DNA of 64,000 bases, from assembly GCA_963830715.1 (NCBI GenBank), contig CAWHNS010000002.1, positions 1 through 64,000 on the forward strand, in the 5' to 3' direction. Below the pieces are notes generated by a model. The model did not search any database and had not been told where the DNA came from. It worked only from the letters and a program-made list of their open reading frames with translations. Positions 1 to 9,406 of this stretch are shown in pieces; the first letter of the stretch is position 1; every line of letters begins with the position of its first letter. This DNA comes from CAVVMA01 sp963830715. Its GTDB lineage: Bacteria; Desulfobacterota; Binatia; Binatales; Binataceae. Position numbers and translations under genes: made by a program.

Positions 1-2
1 TC

Positions 3-212
3 ATCGACCAGCAGTCCATCCCGATCCTGGAGCAGGAGGCCCTCCAGGCGCAAAGCGCGAACATCCAGGGCGTGTCGGGGGCGAGCTACACCAGCGCCGG
101 GTTTACCCAGTCGCTCCAGGCTGCCCTGCAGCAGCTGGGCATCCGTGACGCCACGTCCGGGTACCGTGGCCGCGCCGGCTGCTCAGCGTCGTCCACCATC
201 TGGAGGAAGTGA
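3..212 (+). CDS. FMN-binding domain protein, C-terminal fragment
   Basis: The window opens inside this gene. The visible ~69 residues include GVSGASYTS followed by QSLQAALQQLG, which resembles the end of FMN_bind domains, where the Ser/Thr of SGA(S/T)xTS carries covalently attached FMN in RnfG/NqrC-type electron-transfer proteins. The next reading frame begins an ApbE-like protein, the flavin transferase that loads FMN on such domains, so the pairing makes functional sense. The tail after residue ~46 (past QLGI) does not look like family sequence; a one-base slip near 145 would end the protein there at a TGA. The style is closer to actinobacterial versions than to the downstream DNA. Confidence 0.5.
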   Translation: MDQQSIPILEQEALQAQSANIQGVSGASYTSAGFTQSLQAALQQLGIRDATSGYRGRAGCSASSTIWRK

Positions 213-246
213 TGGGGACGATCGTGGTCATCGACGTCTACGCCGC
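191..246 (+). pseudogene. ApbE-like FAD:protein FMN transferase, N-terminal scrap
   Basis: In the frame starting at 191 the translation reads VHHLEEVMGTIVVIDVYA. This matches the amino-terminal EEVMGT..(S/V)ID pattern of ApbE flavin transferases, which attach FMN to a Thr/Ser of FMN-binding domains. The similarity stops at about 246, after which the minus strand carries an unrelated gene, so only the first ~18 residues exist. I read this as the end of one source fragment joined to another. Such a short match is suggestive only, although the neighbouring FMN-binding domain supports it. Confidence 0.35.
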
Positions 247-504
247 CACGGGTCCAGGTACGGCAGACCGTGCTGCGGGACGGCCGGGCGGGTGCAGCCC
301 TGCCGAACTCTGGTAAACGACGTTGGCGCGGACGCCGCTGATCTTGGTGATCGAAACGGTGAAGGGCTGATTTTTATAATCCTTGCCGGTCCAGGTGCCC
401 TGGTATTGCGTCGGATCGACCTTGCCGAATTTGGCCCCGACCGGAATGATGGGTTGCGGTGCAGCCTGATAGGCCGACTGCAGGATGCTCATGATGTCTG
501 CCAT
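238..504 (-). CDS. Small hypothetical protein, C-terminally cut
   Basis: Reading leftwards from ATG at 504, the frame begins MADIMSILQSAYQAAPQPII and continues with a plausible small soluble protein (KFGKVDPTQYQGTWTGKDY) for about 70 residues. A purine-rich ribosome site (GGAGGAA on the minus strand) lies just upstream. From about 290 down to 238 the sequence becomes Pro/Arg/Ala-rich nonsense, which suggests that the natural carboxy terminus is missing, either through a frameshift or through a join with the FMN/ApbE fragment. I do not recognise the family. It lies downstream of the PAS_5-like genes on the same strand. Confidence 0.4.
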   Translation of the reverse strand: MADIMSILQSAYQAAPQPIIPVGAKFGKVDPTQYQGTWTGKDYKNQPFTVSITKISGVRANVVYQSSAGLHPPGRPAARSAVPGPVAA

Positions 505-599
505 GGAGTTCCTCCGATTGCCCGGGGCATAGCGGGCGGCAAAGGCATCACTGGCAGAGAAAAATTAACCGTTGATTAACCCGTGCGGGAGCCGGCCGG

Positions 600-1223
600 T
601 CAGCTCAGTTCGATGACATCGTCGGCGGCGCCGTGGCCGGCGGGGGCTTGGACCAGATCGAGGTCGATCACCGCGTTGATGACGCTGACCGGCGTCGCTT
701 TCTACTTGATGCCCATCAAATTGTTGATCTTGAAGCCGCCGTCGATGCTGATGGCCTTGTAGGAGCCGATGATCTGCTCGACCGTGTCGGCGCTTCCGAA
801 CGGCAGCAGCAGCCGCTCGTAGGAAACGTCCTTGCCGTCGGCATCCTGCACGGTGGAAACCGAGGAAGTCGGCCGCTTTCGCGCGATGCAAGTGATGTAG
901 GAATGGACCACACGCGCATATCGCGCGGGCCCGATCGCGTCGTCGAGATAGCGGTTGGTCCGCTTGTCCGGATCGATGTGCTCGTTGCCGTAGGTTGCGG
1001 TCAGCCTTGCGCCTTCCTGCGTGATCAGAAACCGCGCGGCCTCGCCGGTGCCGTCGACGTCAAATCCCATCATGTCCGCAAGCTCATCGGCGATGCGGTC
1101 CGGCCGGTAATCGGCGAGCACCGGCAGGGTCGCGCGCTTGCCGAGCACGCGCAGCCATGCGTTGAGCAAATCGCGCTGCTTCACCGATTTGACCACCGAG
1201 GGATTGGCGCTGGTGTATTGCAT
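600..1223 (-). CDS. PAS_5-like sensory domain protein, copy 1 (interrupted)
   Basis: Starting at 1223, the protein has SVKQRDLLNAWLRVLGKR, RFLITQEGARLTATYGNEH and YLDDAIGPARYARVVHSYI, the spaced pattern of the PAS_5 family (PF07310) common in Rhizobiales, which consists of one PAS fold and little else. A TAG at 702-704 interrupts the frame after KINNLMGIK. The same frame then continues for ~33 residues to VIELS and TGA at 600-602, and copy 2 has a matching tail ending VIEFS. The TAG therefore probably reflects a base error. The ligand and partner are unknown. A paralogue follows immediately upstream on the same strand. Confidence 0.5.
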
Positions 1224-1231
1224 TGCCGTGG

Positions 1232-1849
1232 CTAGCTGAATTCGATCACGTCACCGGCCGGAATCGGCCGGGCGCACGGTGAAAGAGGTCGCGATCGATG
1301 GCGACGCGCAAGCTTCGGGTCGGCAGCGTGTCATTTCCGCGCATCAGGTTCCGGATTTCGAAGCCGCCGTCTTCGCAGATGGTCTTCAGCGATGCGATCA
1401 CGTGCGTGACACGCCGTTCTCCGAGAACGGCATCAGCATCCGCTCATATGCGACGATTCGCCCGTAGATGTCATCGACATTGGAGACGGTGTAGACGGGC
1501 AGCGCGCGCCTCACGCATTCGTGGTAGACGGGCATGATGAGGGGTGCGAGCGGGCCGGGAGATATTCATCTAGATACCGGCCCTTGCCGGTGTTGCCGTA
1601 GGCCGTCGACATCCGCGTGCCGTCGCTCTGGATCGTCAGGCGCGGCGGCGTTTCGCGCCATCGACGGTGTAGTAGACGAGGTCCGGCAGTTCGTCGGCGA
1701 GCCGCTCGGGCTGATACTCCTCGATCCGGGGTAGCCGTTTGGTCGCGGGCGTAAAGCCGCAACCAGGTGTTCAACAGATCGCGCTGCTTGATCGACTTCA
1801 CGACCGATGGGTTGGCGCTTTCGAATTCCAAGGCTGCAATCCTGCTCAA
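1232..1849 (-). CDS. PAS_5-like sensory domain protein, copy 2 (frameshifted)
   Basis: This is a tandem paralogue of copy 1. It starts at 1849 with SANPSVVKSIKQRDLLNTWL, nearly the same as the copy 1 amino terminus, and ends with VIEFS before TAG at 1232-1234. In between, the frame changes several times (near 1770, 1640, 1500 and 1260), with recognisable pieces such as TAYGNTGKGRYLDEYL and GGFEIRNLM in different frames. The protein should be about 200 residues, a single PAS-type fold. Both copies were probably produced by duplication. The broken state looks like read error because the rest of the first 6.5 kb shows the same problem. Confidence 0.45.
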
Positions 1850-2210
1850 TACGAGATGAACAAAACACCGAACGATCGGTCAAAGCGGCAAATTTTCAAT
1901 GAAAACGGAAAATTGCATCGAAACAGCGTTAATGGCGCCTTTCGGGACGCACCGGACGTGCGTCCCGATCCATCGGCTGAACCGCCAAGACGCTTGCCCC
2001 GACAATTCGACTTAGGGCCAATCCAGCCGTGGCCACCATCTCCCGCGGTCGGCAGCTTTCCGCCTTGCACAATACGGGGCGTTGACGGCATATTCCGCCC
2101 CGGAGACGGCCGGTCCGGAACGGGATTTTGGGGCGTTCGCGAGAACCGTCGACGGGAAATATCGGCCATCGCGCGGAGACTTTCGCGCGATGGTGTCGGG
2201 GGAAATTTGA
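1850..2210. other. Intergenic region upstream of livG
   Basis: About 360 bases lie between the divergently oriented PAS_5-like pair and livG. Open frames here are arginine-rich shadows without family character. The segment near 1860-1925 is comparatively AT-rich and could hold promoters for the minus-strand genes. A GGGGGAAA ribosome site lies just before the livG TTG start. I see no RNA gene or repeat. Confidence 0.4.
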
Positions 2211-2953
2211 TTGGCCGACGAGTTCATTCTCGAGACCCACGGACTGACCAAGGAGTTCGCGGGGTTCTTCGCCGTTCGCGATGTCGAACTTGAGGTCCGC
2301 CGCGGCACCATTCACGCGCTTGATCGGGCCGAACGGCGCCGGCAAGACGACCTGCTTCAACCTGCTCACCAAGTTCCTGCCGCCCACGGCCGGCAGATCC
2401 AGTTCAAGGGCCGCGACATCACCGGCTGGCGCCGGCGGAGGTGGCGCGCCTCGGCCTGGTGCGCTCGTTCCAGATCTCGGCGGTGTTCCCGCACCTGACG
2501 GCGCTGGAGAACGTGCGGCTCGCGCTGCAGCGCAAGCGCGGCGACAGCTTCGATTTCTGGCGCTCGGAAAGCGTGCTGACCGTCTTCAACGACCGCGCGC
2601 ATGAGCTGCTGTTCGATGTCGGCCTCGGCGAATTCGCCGACACCGCGGCGGCCGAGCTGCCCTACGGCCGCAAGCGCGCGCTCGAGATCGCCACGACGCT
2701 GGCGCTCGATCCGGAGATGATGCTGCTCGACGAACCGACCGCCGGCATGGGCCACGACGACGTCGACCGCATCGTCGAGCTGATCAAGCGCGTCTCGGCG
2801 AAGCCGCACCATCCTGATGGTCGAGCACAATTTGCCGGTGGTCGAATCTGTCCGACATCATCACCGTGCTGACGCGCGGGCAGGTGCTGGCCGAGGGCGA
2901 CTACGCGACCGTGTCGAAGAACCCGAGTCGCGCCGCCTATCTCGGAGTGGGAC

Positions 2954-2961
<8 letters not shown>
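2211..2961 (+). CDS. livG: Branched-chain amino acid-type ABC transporter ATPase LivG (frameshifted)
   Basis: This is an ATP-binding subunit of a LIV-type importer. The TTG start at 2211 follows a GGGGGAAA ribosome site and gives LADEFILETHGLTKEF. The Walker A region reads GPNGAGKTTCFNLLTKFLPP in a neighbouring frame because of an extra base near 2322. The LivG-specific insert (RSFQISAVFPHLTALENV), the signature region LPYGRKRALEIATTLALDP and Walker B MMLLDEPTAGM follow. Another slip near 2808 leads to ILMVEHNLPVVE, and the protein ends at TGA 2959-2961. At least four indels are needed to restore ~250 residues. livF overlaps its stop, as is usual in liv operons. Confidence 0.8.
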
Positions 2962-3704
<743 letters not shown>

Positions 3705-3759
3705 ACCCGCCGCCGGAATCCATTCGCATAATCATGGCAGACCGCAAGGAGAACACCCA

Positions 3760-4984
3760 ATGAAAACAACGCGCCTCGAGCGCCGCCATCGCAAGCCTGC
3801 TGTTGGCGCAGCGCCGCGCTTCGCCGACGACAAGGTCGTCAAGATCGGCGAGCTGACGACCAGTCGGGCCTCTACGCCGACCACGGCGGCCCGGGCTCGG
3901 TCCTGTCGGCGACAAATGGCGGTCGAGGATTCAGCGGCCTGCGCGACAAGGGCTGGAACATCGACGTGATCTCCGCCGACCACCAGAACAAGCCGGACAT
4001 CGGCGCCGGCATCGCGCGCCAGTGGTTCGACGTCGACAAGGTGGACGTGATCGTCGACGTGCCGAACTCCGGCGTCGCGCTGGCGGTCGCCGGCGTCGCC
4101 AAGGAAAAGAACGGCGTGCTTCCTCAATTCCGGCGCCGCGACCTCCGATCTGACCGGCAAGGCCTGCACGCCCAACACGATCCACTGGACCTACGACACC
4201 TACATGCTGGCCAATCGGCACCGGCAAGGCGATGGTCAAGGCCGGCGGCGACACCTGGTTCTTCATCACCGCCGACTACGCGTTCGGCCACGCGTTGCAG
4301 CGCGACACCACCGCCGTCGTCGAGGCCAACGGCGGCAAGGTGATCGGCAGCGTCGATCGTTCCGCTGAACACCGCCGGACTTCTCGTCGTTCCTGCTGCA
4401 GGCGCAAGCTTCGAAGCGCCAAGGTGCATCGGCCTCGCCAATGCCGGCGGCGACACGACGAACTCGATCAAGCAGGCGCACGAGTTCGGCATCACGGCGG
4501 GCGGCCAGAAGCTCGCCGGCGCTGCTGCTGTTCATCACCGACGTCCATGCGCTCGGCCTGGACGTCGCGCAGGGCCTGAACTTGACCGAGACCTTCTACT
4601 GGGACATGAACGACGGGACGCGCGCCTTCTCCAAGCGGTTCTCCGAGCGGATGAAGAACCACGCCATGCCGACCATGGTCCAGGCCGGCGTCTATTCCTC
4701 GACGCTGCACTATCTCAAGGCGCTGGAGGCGATCGGCGGCAATCCGCATGACGGCGCCAAGGTCGTCGCCAAGATGAAGGAGATGCCGACCGACGATCCG
4801 CTGTTCGGCAAGGGCACGATCCGCGTCGACGGCCGCAAGATCCACCCGGCCTATCTGTTCGAGGTGAAGAAGCCGTCGGAAATCGAAATATCCGTGGGAT
4901 TATTACAAGCTGGTCGCGACCATTCCCGCCGACGAGGCGTTCCGTCCGCTGGCCGAGAGCGAGTGCCCGCTCGTCAAGAAGTAG
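3760..4984 (+). CDS. Periplasmic substrate-binding protein of LIV-type transporter (frameshifted)
   Basis: This is a type I periplasmic binding protein (Peripla_BP_6). ATG 3760 follows a GCAAGGAG ribosome site. The expected amino-terminal signal peptide is scrambled by slips, and the mature start reads ADDKVVKIGELTD. Clear blocks follow: DVIVDVPNSGVALAVAGVAK, GDTWFFITADYAFGHALQRD, and from 4510 a long clean frame with FYWDMNDGTRAFSKRF, ending ESECPLVKK at TAG 4982-4984. Roughly ten indels must be fixed to give ~400 residues. This family binds leucine, urea, short-chain amides or aromatic acids, and I cannot choose between them. It sits between livF and livH in a typical operon. Confidence 0.75.
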
Positions 4985-5020
4985 ATATTGAGATCGAATG
5001 CCGGCCGGGGGGCGTGACGC

Positions 5021-5911
5021 ATGATGGCCATCTTCGGCATTTCGCCGCAGCAATTGTTCCAGCAACTGCTGCTCGGCCTGATCAACGGCTCGTTCTACGC
5101 GCTGCTCAGTCTCGGCCTCGCGGTGATCTTCGGCATGCTCAACATCATCAATTTCGCGCACGGCGCGCTGTACATGATGGGCGCGTTCTGCGCCTGTTTC
5201 CTGCTCAACGAATTCGGCCTCAGCTATTGGTCGGCGCTGATTCTGGCGCCGCTCATCGTCGGCGCGTTCGGCGTCCTCCTCGAACAGGTATTGCTGAACA
5301 GGCTGACCGGCCTCGATCCACCTGTACGGCCTGCTGCTGACCTTCGGTCTCGCGCTGGTCATCGAGGGCCTGTTCCAGAATTACTTCGGCTCTTCCGGCC
5401 TGCCCTACGCGATTCCCGACGAACTGGCCGGCGGCCGCAATCTCGGCTTCATGTTCCTGCCCAATTATCGCGCCTGGGTCATCATCTTCTCGGCCGTCGT
5501 CTGCTTTTCGACCTGGTTCCTGATCGAGAAGACGCGGCTTGGCGCCTATCTGCGGGCGGCGACCGAGAATCCGACGCTGGTGCGCGCGTTCGGCGTCAAC
5601 GTGCCGCGGATGATCACGCTGACCTACGCGTTCGGCGTCGGCCTGGCGGCGCTGGCCGGCGTGCTCGCCGCGCCGATCTACCAGGTGCGTCCGCGGAATG
5701 GGGGCGGACATCATCAGCGTCGTTTTCGCCGTCGTCGTCATCGGCGGCATGGGCTCGATCCTCGGTTCGATCGTCACCGGCTTTGCGCTCGGAGTGATCG
5801 AGGGCCTCACCAAGGTGTTTTATCCCGAGGCCTCGAACACCGTGGTGTTCGTCATCATGGCGCATCGTCCTGCTGATCAGGCCGGCCGGCCTGTTCGGGA
5901 GGGTCGCCTGA
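5021..5911 (+). CDS. livH: LIV-type ABC transporter permease LivH (frameshifted)
   Basis: This is an integral membrane permease. The start at 5021 gives MMAIFGISPQQLFQQLLLGL followed by NGSFYALLSLGLAVIFGMLN and NFAHGALYMMGAF, the hallmark first helices of LivH. An inserted base near 5320 shifts the frame to LYGLLLTFGLALVIEGL, and another near 5693 leads to MGADIISVVFAVVVIGGMGS. The end reads LLIRPAGLFGRVA before TGA 5909-5911. About eight helices are expected in ~290 residues. It forms the inner-membrane channel with LivM. Confidence 0.8.
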
Positions 5912-5912
5912 A

Positions 5913-6540
5913 TGAGCGTGCGATCGTCGTCCCCGTCCCCGTCCCGGCGCGCGCCCATAGCGGGCGCGACGAGAAGATCGTGTTCGTCGCGATGACCGGC
6001 GCGCTCGTTGTCGCGCCGCTCGTGGTTTATCCGTTCTTTCTGATGCAGGCTTTGTGCATTGCGTTGTTCGCCTGCGCGTTCAACCTGCTCATCGGCTACG
6101 TCGGGCTGCTCTCGTTCGGCCATGCGATGTTTATCGGCCTGGCCGCCTATGTCAGCGCTCACGCCGCCAAAGTGTGGGGGTTGGACGCCCGCCCTGGCGA
6201 TCCTCGCCGGCGTCGCCAGTTCGACCGGGCTCGGCGTCATAACCGGCGCGCTGGCGATCCGCCGGCAGGGCATCTATTTCGCGATGATCACGCTGGCGCT
6301 GTCGCAGATGATCTATTTCTTCTACCTGGAGGCGCCGTTCACCCACGGCGAGGACGGCATCCAGTCGGTGCCGCAGGGCTTGCTTTTCCGGTTCCTCGAT
6401 CTGTCCAATCAGACCGTTCTTTATTATTTCGTTCTCGCGGTCTTCGTGTTCGGCTTCCTGGTCGTCTACCGCACGATCAATTCGCCGTTCGGCGACATCC
6501 TGAAAGCCATTCGCGAAACCCCCGCCGGAAATCGGTCCGG
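5913..6540 (+). CDS. livM: LIV-type ABC transporter permease LivM, cut at its 3' end
   Basis: The start at 5913 is followed by a slip, then VFVAMTGALVVAPLVVYPFF, FNLLIGYVGLLSFGHAMFIG, GVITGALAIRRQGIYFAMI and FGDILKAIRE. These are the first ~210 residues of LivM, which is normally over 320 residues. The family continues after AIREN with a conserved EPRA(I/V)SLGY block; here the match ends at about 6,510-6,540 and the stop codon of acnA on the other strand lies at 6548. The loss of the 3' third at the point where both read quality and gene style change is the main evidence for a false join. Confidence 0.75.
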
Positions 6541-6547
6541 GAGCCGC
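6510..6547. other. Apparent chimeric junction between unrelated sequences
   Basis: To the left are indel-dense alphaproteobacterial-like genes with livM cut mid-protein. To the right is a far cleaner, different chromosome starting exactly at the 3' end of acnA. No transposase, tRNA, integrase or direct repeat is visible that would explain a natural insertion. This is an inference from gene truncation plus the change in error density. Confidence 0.55.
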
Positions 6548-9309
6548 CTACGCGCGCGCCAATTGCCGCAGCACGTAGGGCAGGATGCCGCCGTGGCGGA
6601 TGTACTCGACTTCCTCGGGCGTGTTGACGCGCGCGATTGTTTCGAACTCGCGGGTCTTGCCGCCTTCTTCGACGCGCACCTTTAGACGCTGCTTGACCTT
6701 CACCCCGGCCGCGAGCGGGCCGATCGAGTAGACTTCGCGGCCGGTGAGGCCCAGCGTTTCGCGGTTCTGGCCTGCGATGAATTCCAGCGGCAGCACGCCC
6801 ATTCCGACCAGGTTGCTGCGATGGATTCGCTCGAAGCTCTCGGCGATCGCGGCCCGCACGCCCAGCAGTTGCGGCCCCTTGGCGGCCCAGTCGCGCGACG
6901 AGCCCGTGCCGTATTCCTTGCCTGCAATCACGACGAGCGGCACGCCCTCCTTGCGATAGCGTTCGGAGGCCTCGAAGATCGTGGTCTGCCCGCCGTCCGG
7001 AAGATGGATCGTGAAGCCGCCTTCGACTCCGGGGACCATCAGGTTCTTGAGCCGGATATTCGCGAAGGTCCCGCGCGCCATCACCTCGTGATTGCCGCGC
7101 CGCGCGCCGTAGGAGTTGAAGTCGCGCGGTTGAACGCCGTTCGCGATCAGGTACTTGCCGGCGGGAGTTTCGGCGGGAATCGATCCGGCCGGCGAGATAT
7201 GGTCGGTGGTCACGCTGTCGCCCAGCACGGCGAGCACACGCGCGCCTTCGATATCGGCCATCGGCGGAACGTCGAGCGTCACCCCGTCAACAAACGGCGG
7301 CGCCTTGACGTAAGAGGAATCGGCTTGCCACTTGAAGAGATCGCTCTCCGGAATTTCGAGTCCGCGCCATCGATCGTCACCCGCGAACACTTGTCCGTAT
7401 TCGCTCCGAAACATTTCGGAATCGATCGAGCCGCGGATCGCCTGATCGATCTCGGCCGGGCTCGGCCAGATGTCGCGCAGCATCACCGGCTTGCCGCTGC
7501 GATCGGTCCCGAGCGGCTCGCGATCGAGGTCGAGGTCCATCGTGCCGGCGATCGCATATGCGACCACCAGCGGCGGCGAGGCGAGATAATTGAACCGCAC
7601 CACCGGATTGATGCGGCCCTCGAAATTGCGATTGCCGCTCAGCACCGCCGCCGCGACCAGATTTCCATTCTTGACCGCGGCGGCGATTCCTTCGGCGATC
7701 GGGCCGCTGTTGCCGATACACGTGGTGCATCCGTAGCCGACCAGGTTGAATCGCAGGCGCTCCAGGTACTCGCAGCAATCCGCCGCGCTTCAGGTATTGC
7801 GTCACGACCTTCGATCCCGGCGCGAGGCTGGTCTTGACCCACGGCTTGACCGTCAGGCCGCGCTCGACGGCCCTTTTCGCGAGCAGTCCCGCCGCGACCA
7901 TCACCGACGGATTCGAAGTGTTGGTGCAGCTCGTGATCGCCGCGATAATCACCGAGCCGTGGCCGATCGTGAAGTCGCCTTGCGCGCCCTTGACCTCGAC
8001 CGTATGCCCGAGCGCGCCGAGCTCTTCCCGCGCGATCAATTGGTGCGGCGCGACGCGGGGACTTCCGCCTTCCGCGACCCATCGCTCGGCCACCGCGGGA
8101 TCGACTCCGTTGTGGCCGTTAACTTCCTTCGCGAGCTCGCGGCGGAACGCCGGTTTGGACCCGGCGAGCGCAACTCGATCCTGCGGGCGGCGCGGACCGG
8201 CCAGACTCGGCTCGACGCTCGCGAGATCGAGTTCGAGCGTATCGGTGAATGTCGGTTCGGGCGAAGCGGCGGTGTGGAACAATCCCTGCGCCTTGCAATA
8301 GGCCTCGATCAGTTGCACTCGATCTTCGGAACGGCCGCTGAAGCGGAGGTACTTGATGGTCTGATCGTCGACAGGAAAAAATCCGATCGTCGCGCCATAC
8401 TCGGGCGACATGTTCGCGAGCGTCGCCCGATCGGCGACGCTCAACGACGCGACACCAGGACCGAAGTATTCCACGAACTTGTCGACCACGCCCTTCTTGC
8501 GCAGCATCTGCGTGGCGGTCAGCACCAGGTCGGTGGCGGTCGCGCCGGGACGCAGTGCGCCGCTCAGCCGAAAGCCCACGACTTGCGGAATCAGCATCGG
8601 GATCGACAGGCCAAGCATCGCCGCTTCGGCCTCTATCCCGCCGACGCCCCATCCGACCACGCCGAGGCCGTTGATCATGGTCGTATGCGAATCGGTGCCC
8701 ATCACGGTGTCGGGATAGGCCTCCCCATCGGGTGAGGTGAAAACCACCGGCGCGAGGTATTCGAGGTTGACCTGATGGACGATTCCGGTGTCGGGCGGGA
8801 CGACGCGGAAATTGTCGAACGCGCGCTGGCCCCAGCGCAGAAACAGATAGCGCTCGCGGTTGCGCTGGAACTCGAGTTCGCCATTGCGGGCGAAGGCGTC
8901 ATTGGTTCCGAACGAATCGACTTGCACCGAATGATCGATCACCAGATCGACCGGCTGGAGCGGATTGATCCGCGCGGGATTGCCGCCGAGCCGCTTGATC
9001 GCGTCGCGCATCGCGGCCAGATCGGTCGACCACCGGCACGCCGGTGAAATCCTGCAGCAGTACGCGCGCCGGAACGAAGGCGAACTCGCCGCGCGCATCC
9101 TTGCTCCACCGCGCCAGGGCCTCGATCTGATCGGGGGTCACGATCTGGCCGTCTTCGCGGCGCAGCACGCTCTCGAGGATCACGCGAATCGAGTACGGGA
9201 TGCGCGCGATCGAAAAGCCACGCTTCTCCAGCGCCTCCAAGCTGTGGATCGTATAGTCCTTGCCGCCGACGCTTAATGTTCCGCGCGCGCCAAAGGTATT
9301 CTTGCTCAT
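6548..9309 (-). CDS. acnA: Aconitate hydratase AcnA (two frameshifts)
   Basis: This is the TCA-cycle enzyme that interconverts citrate and isocitrate. It starts MSKNTFGARGTLSVGGKDY at 9309 and ends VLRQLARA at TAG 6548-6550. The 4Fe-4S ligands are visible: the cysteine of TSCTNTSNPSV, and the CTTCIGNSG pair in the frame after the second slip. Substrate blocks include TDSHTTMINGLGVVGWGVGG, and the carboxy-terminal swivel domain has EYGTGSSRDWAAKGP. Extra single bases near 9033 (after FTGVPVVD) and 7772 (after LKRGGLL) break the frame; removing both gives 919 residues, the normal AcnA size. Both breaks sit inside invariant blocks, so they look like sequencing errors. Confidence 0.93.
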
Positions 9310-9316
9310 GAGGTGT

Positions 9317-9406
9317 TCAGCCCTTATAGGTCGAGATGTACCAGATGTTGCCGAATGAGTCGCGCACTCCTGCCGCCCGCTCCTGGTATGGCTTGTCGGC
9401 CGGCTG
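9317..9406 (-). pseudogene. VOC/PhnB-family relic (last ~29 residues only)
   Basis: Immediately after the lhr stop codon, and in the same frame, the sequence reads QPADKPYQERAAGVRDSFGN and continues with IWYISTYKG before TGA at 9317-9319. This strongly resembles the extreme carboxy terminus of PhnB-like VOC/glyoxalase-fold proteins (ERxxGVxDPFGNxWYIxTH). No amino-terminal portion and no start codon exist, because upstream is the end of lhr. It is therefore a gene remnant, or the footprint of a deletion or mis-join that replaced the first ~100 residues with the lhr end. Confidence 0.55.

Noticed and set aside
702..704. TAG as a pyrrolysine codon
   Set aside because: The protein is not a methylamine methyltransferase, no pyl genes are seen, and local base errors are frequent.
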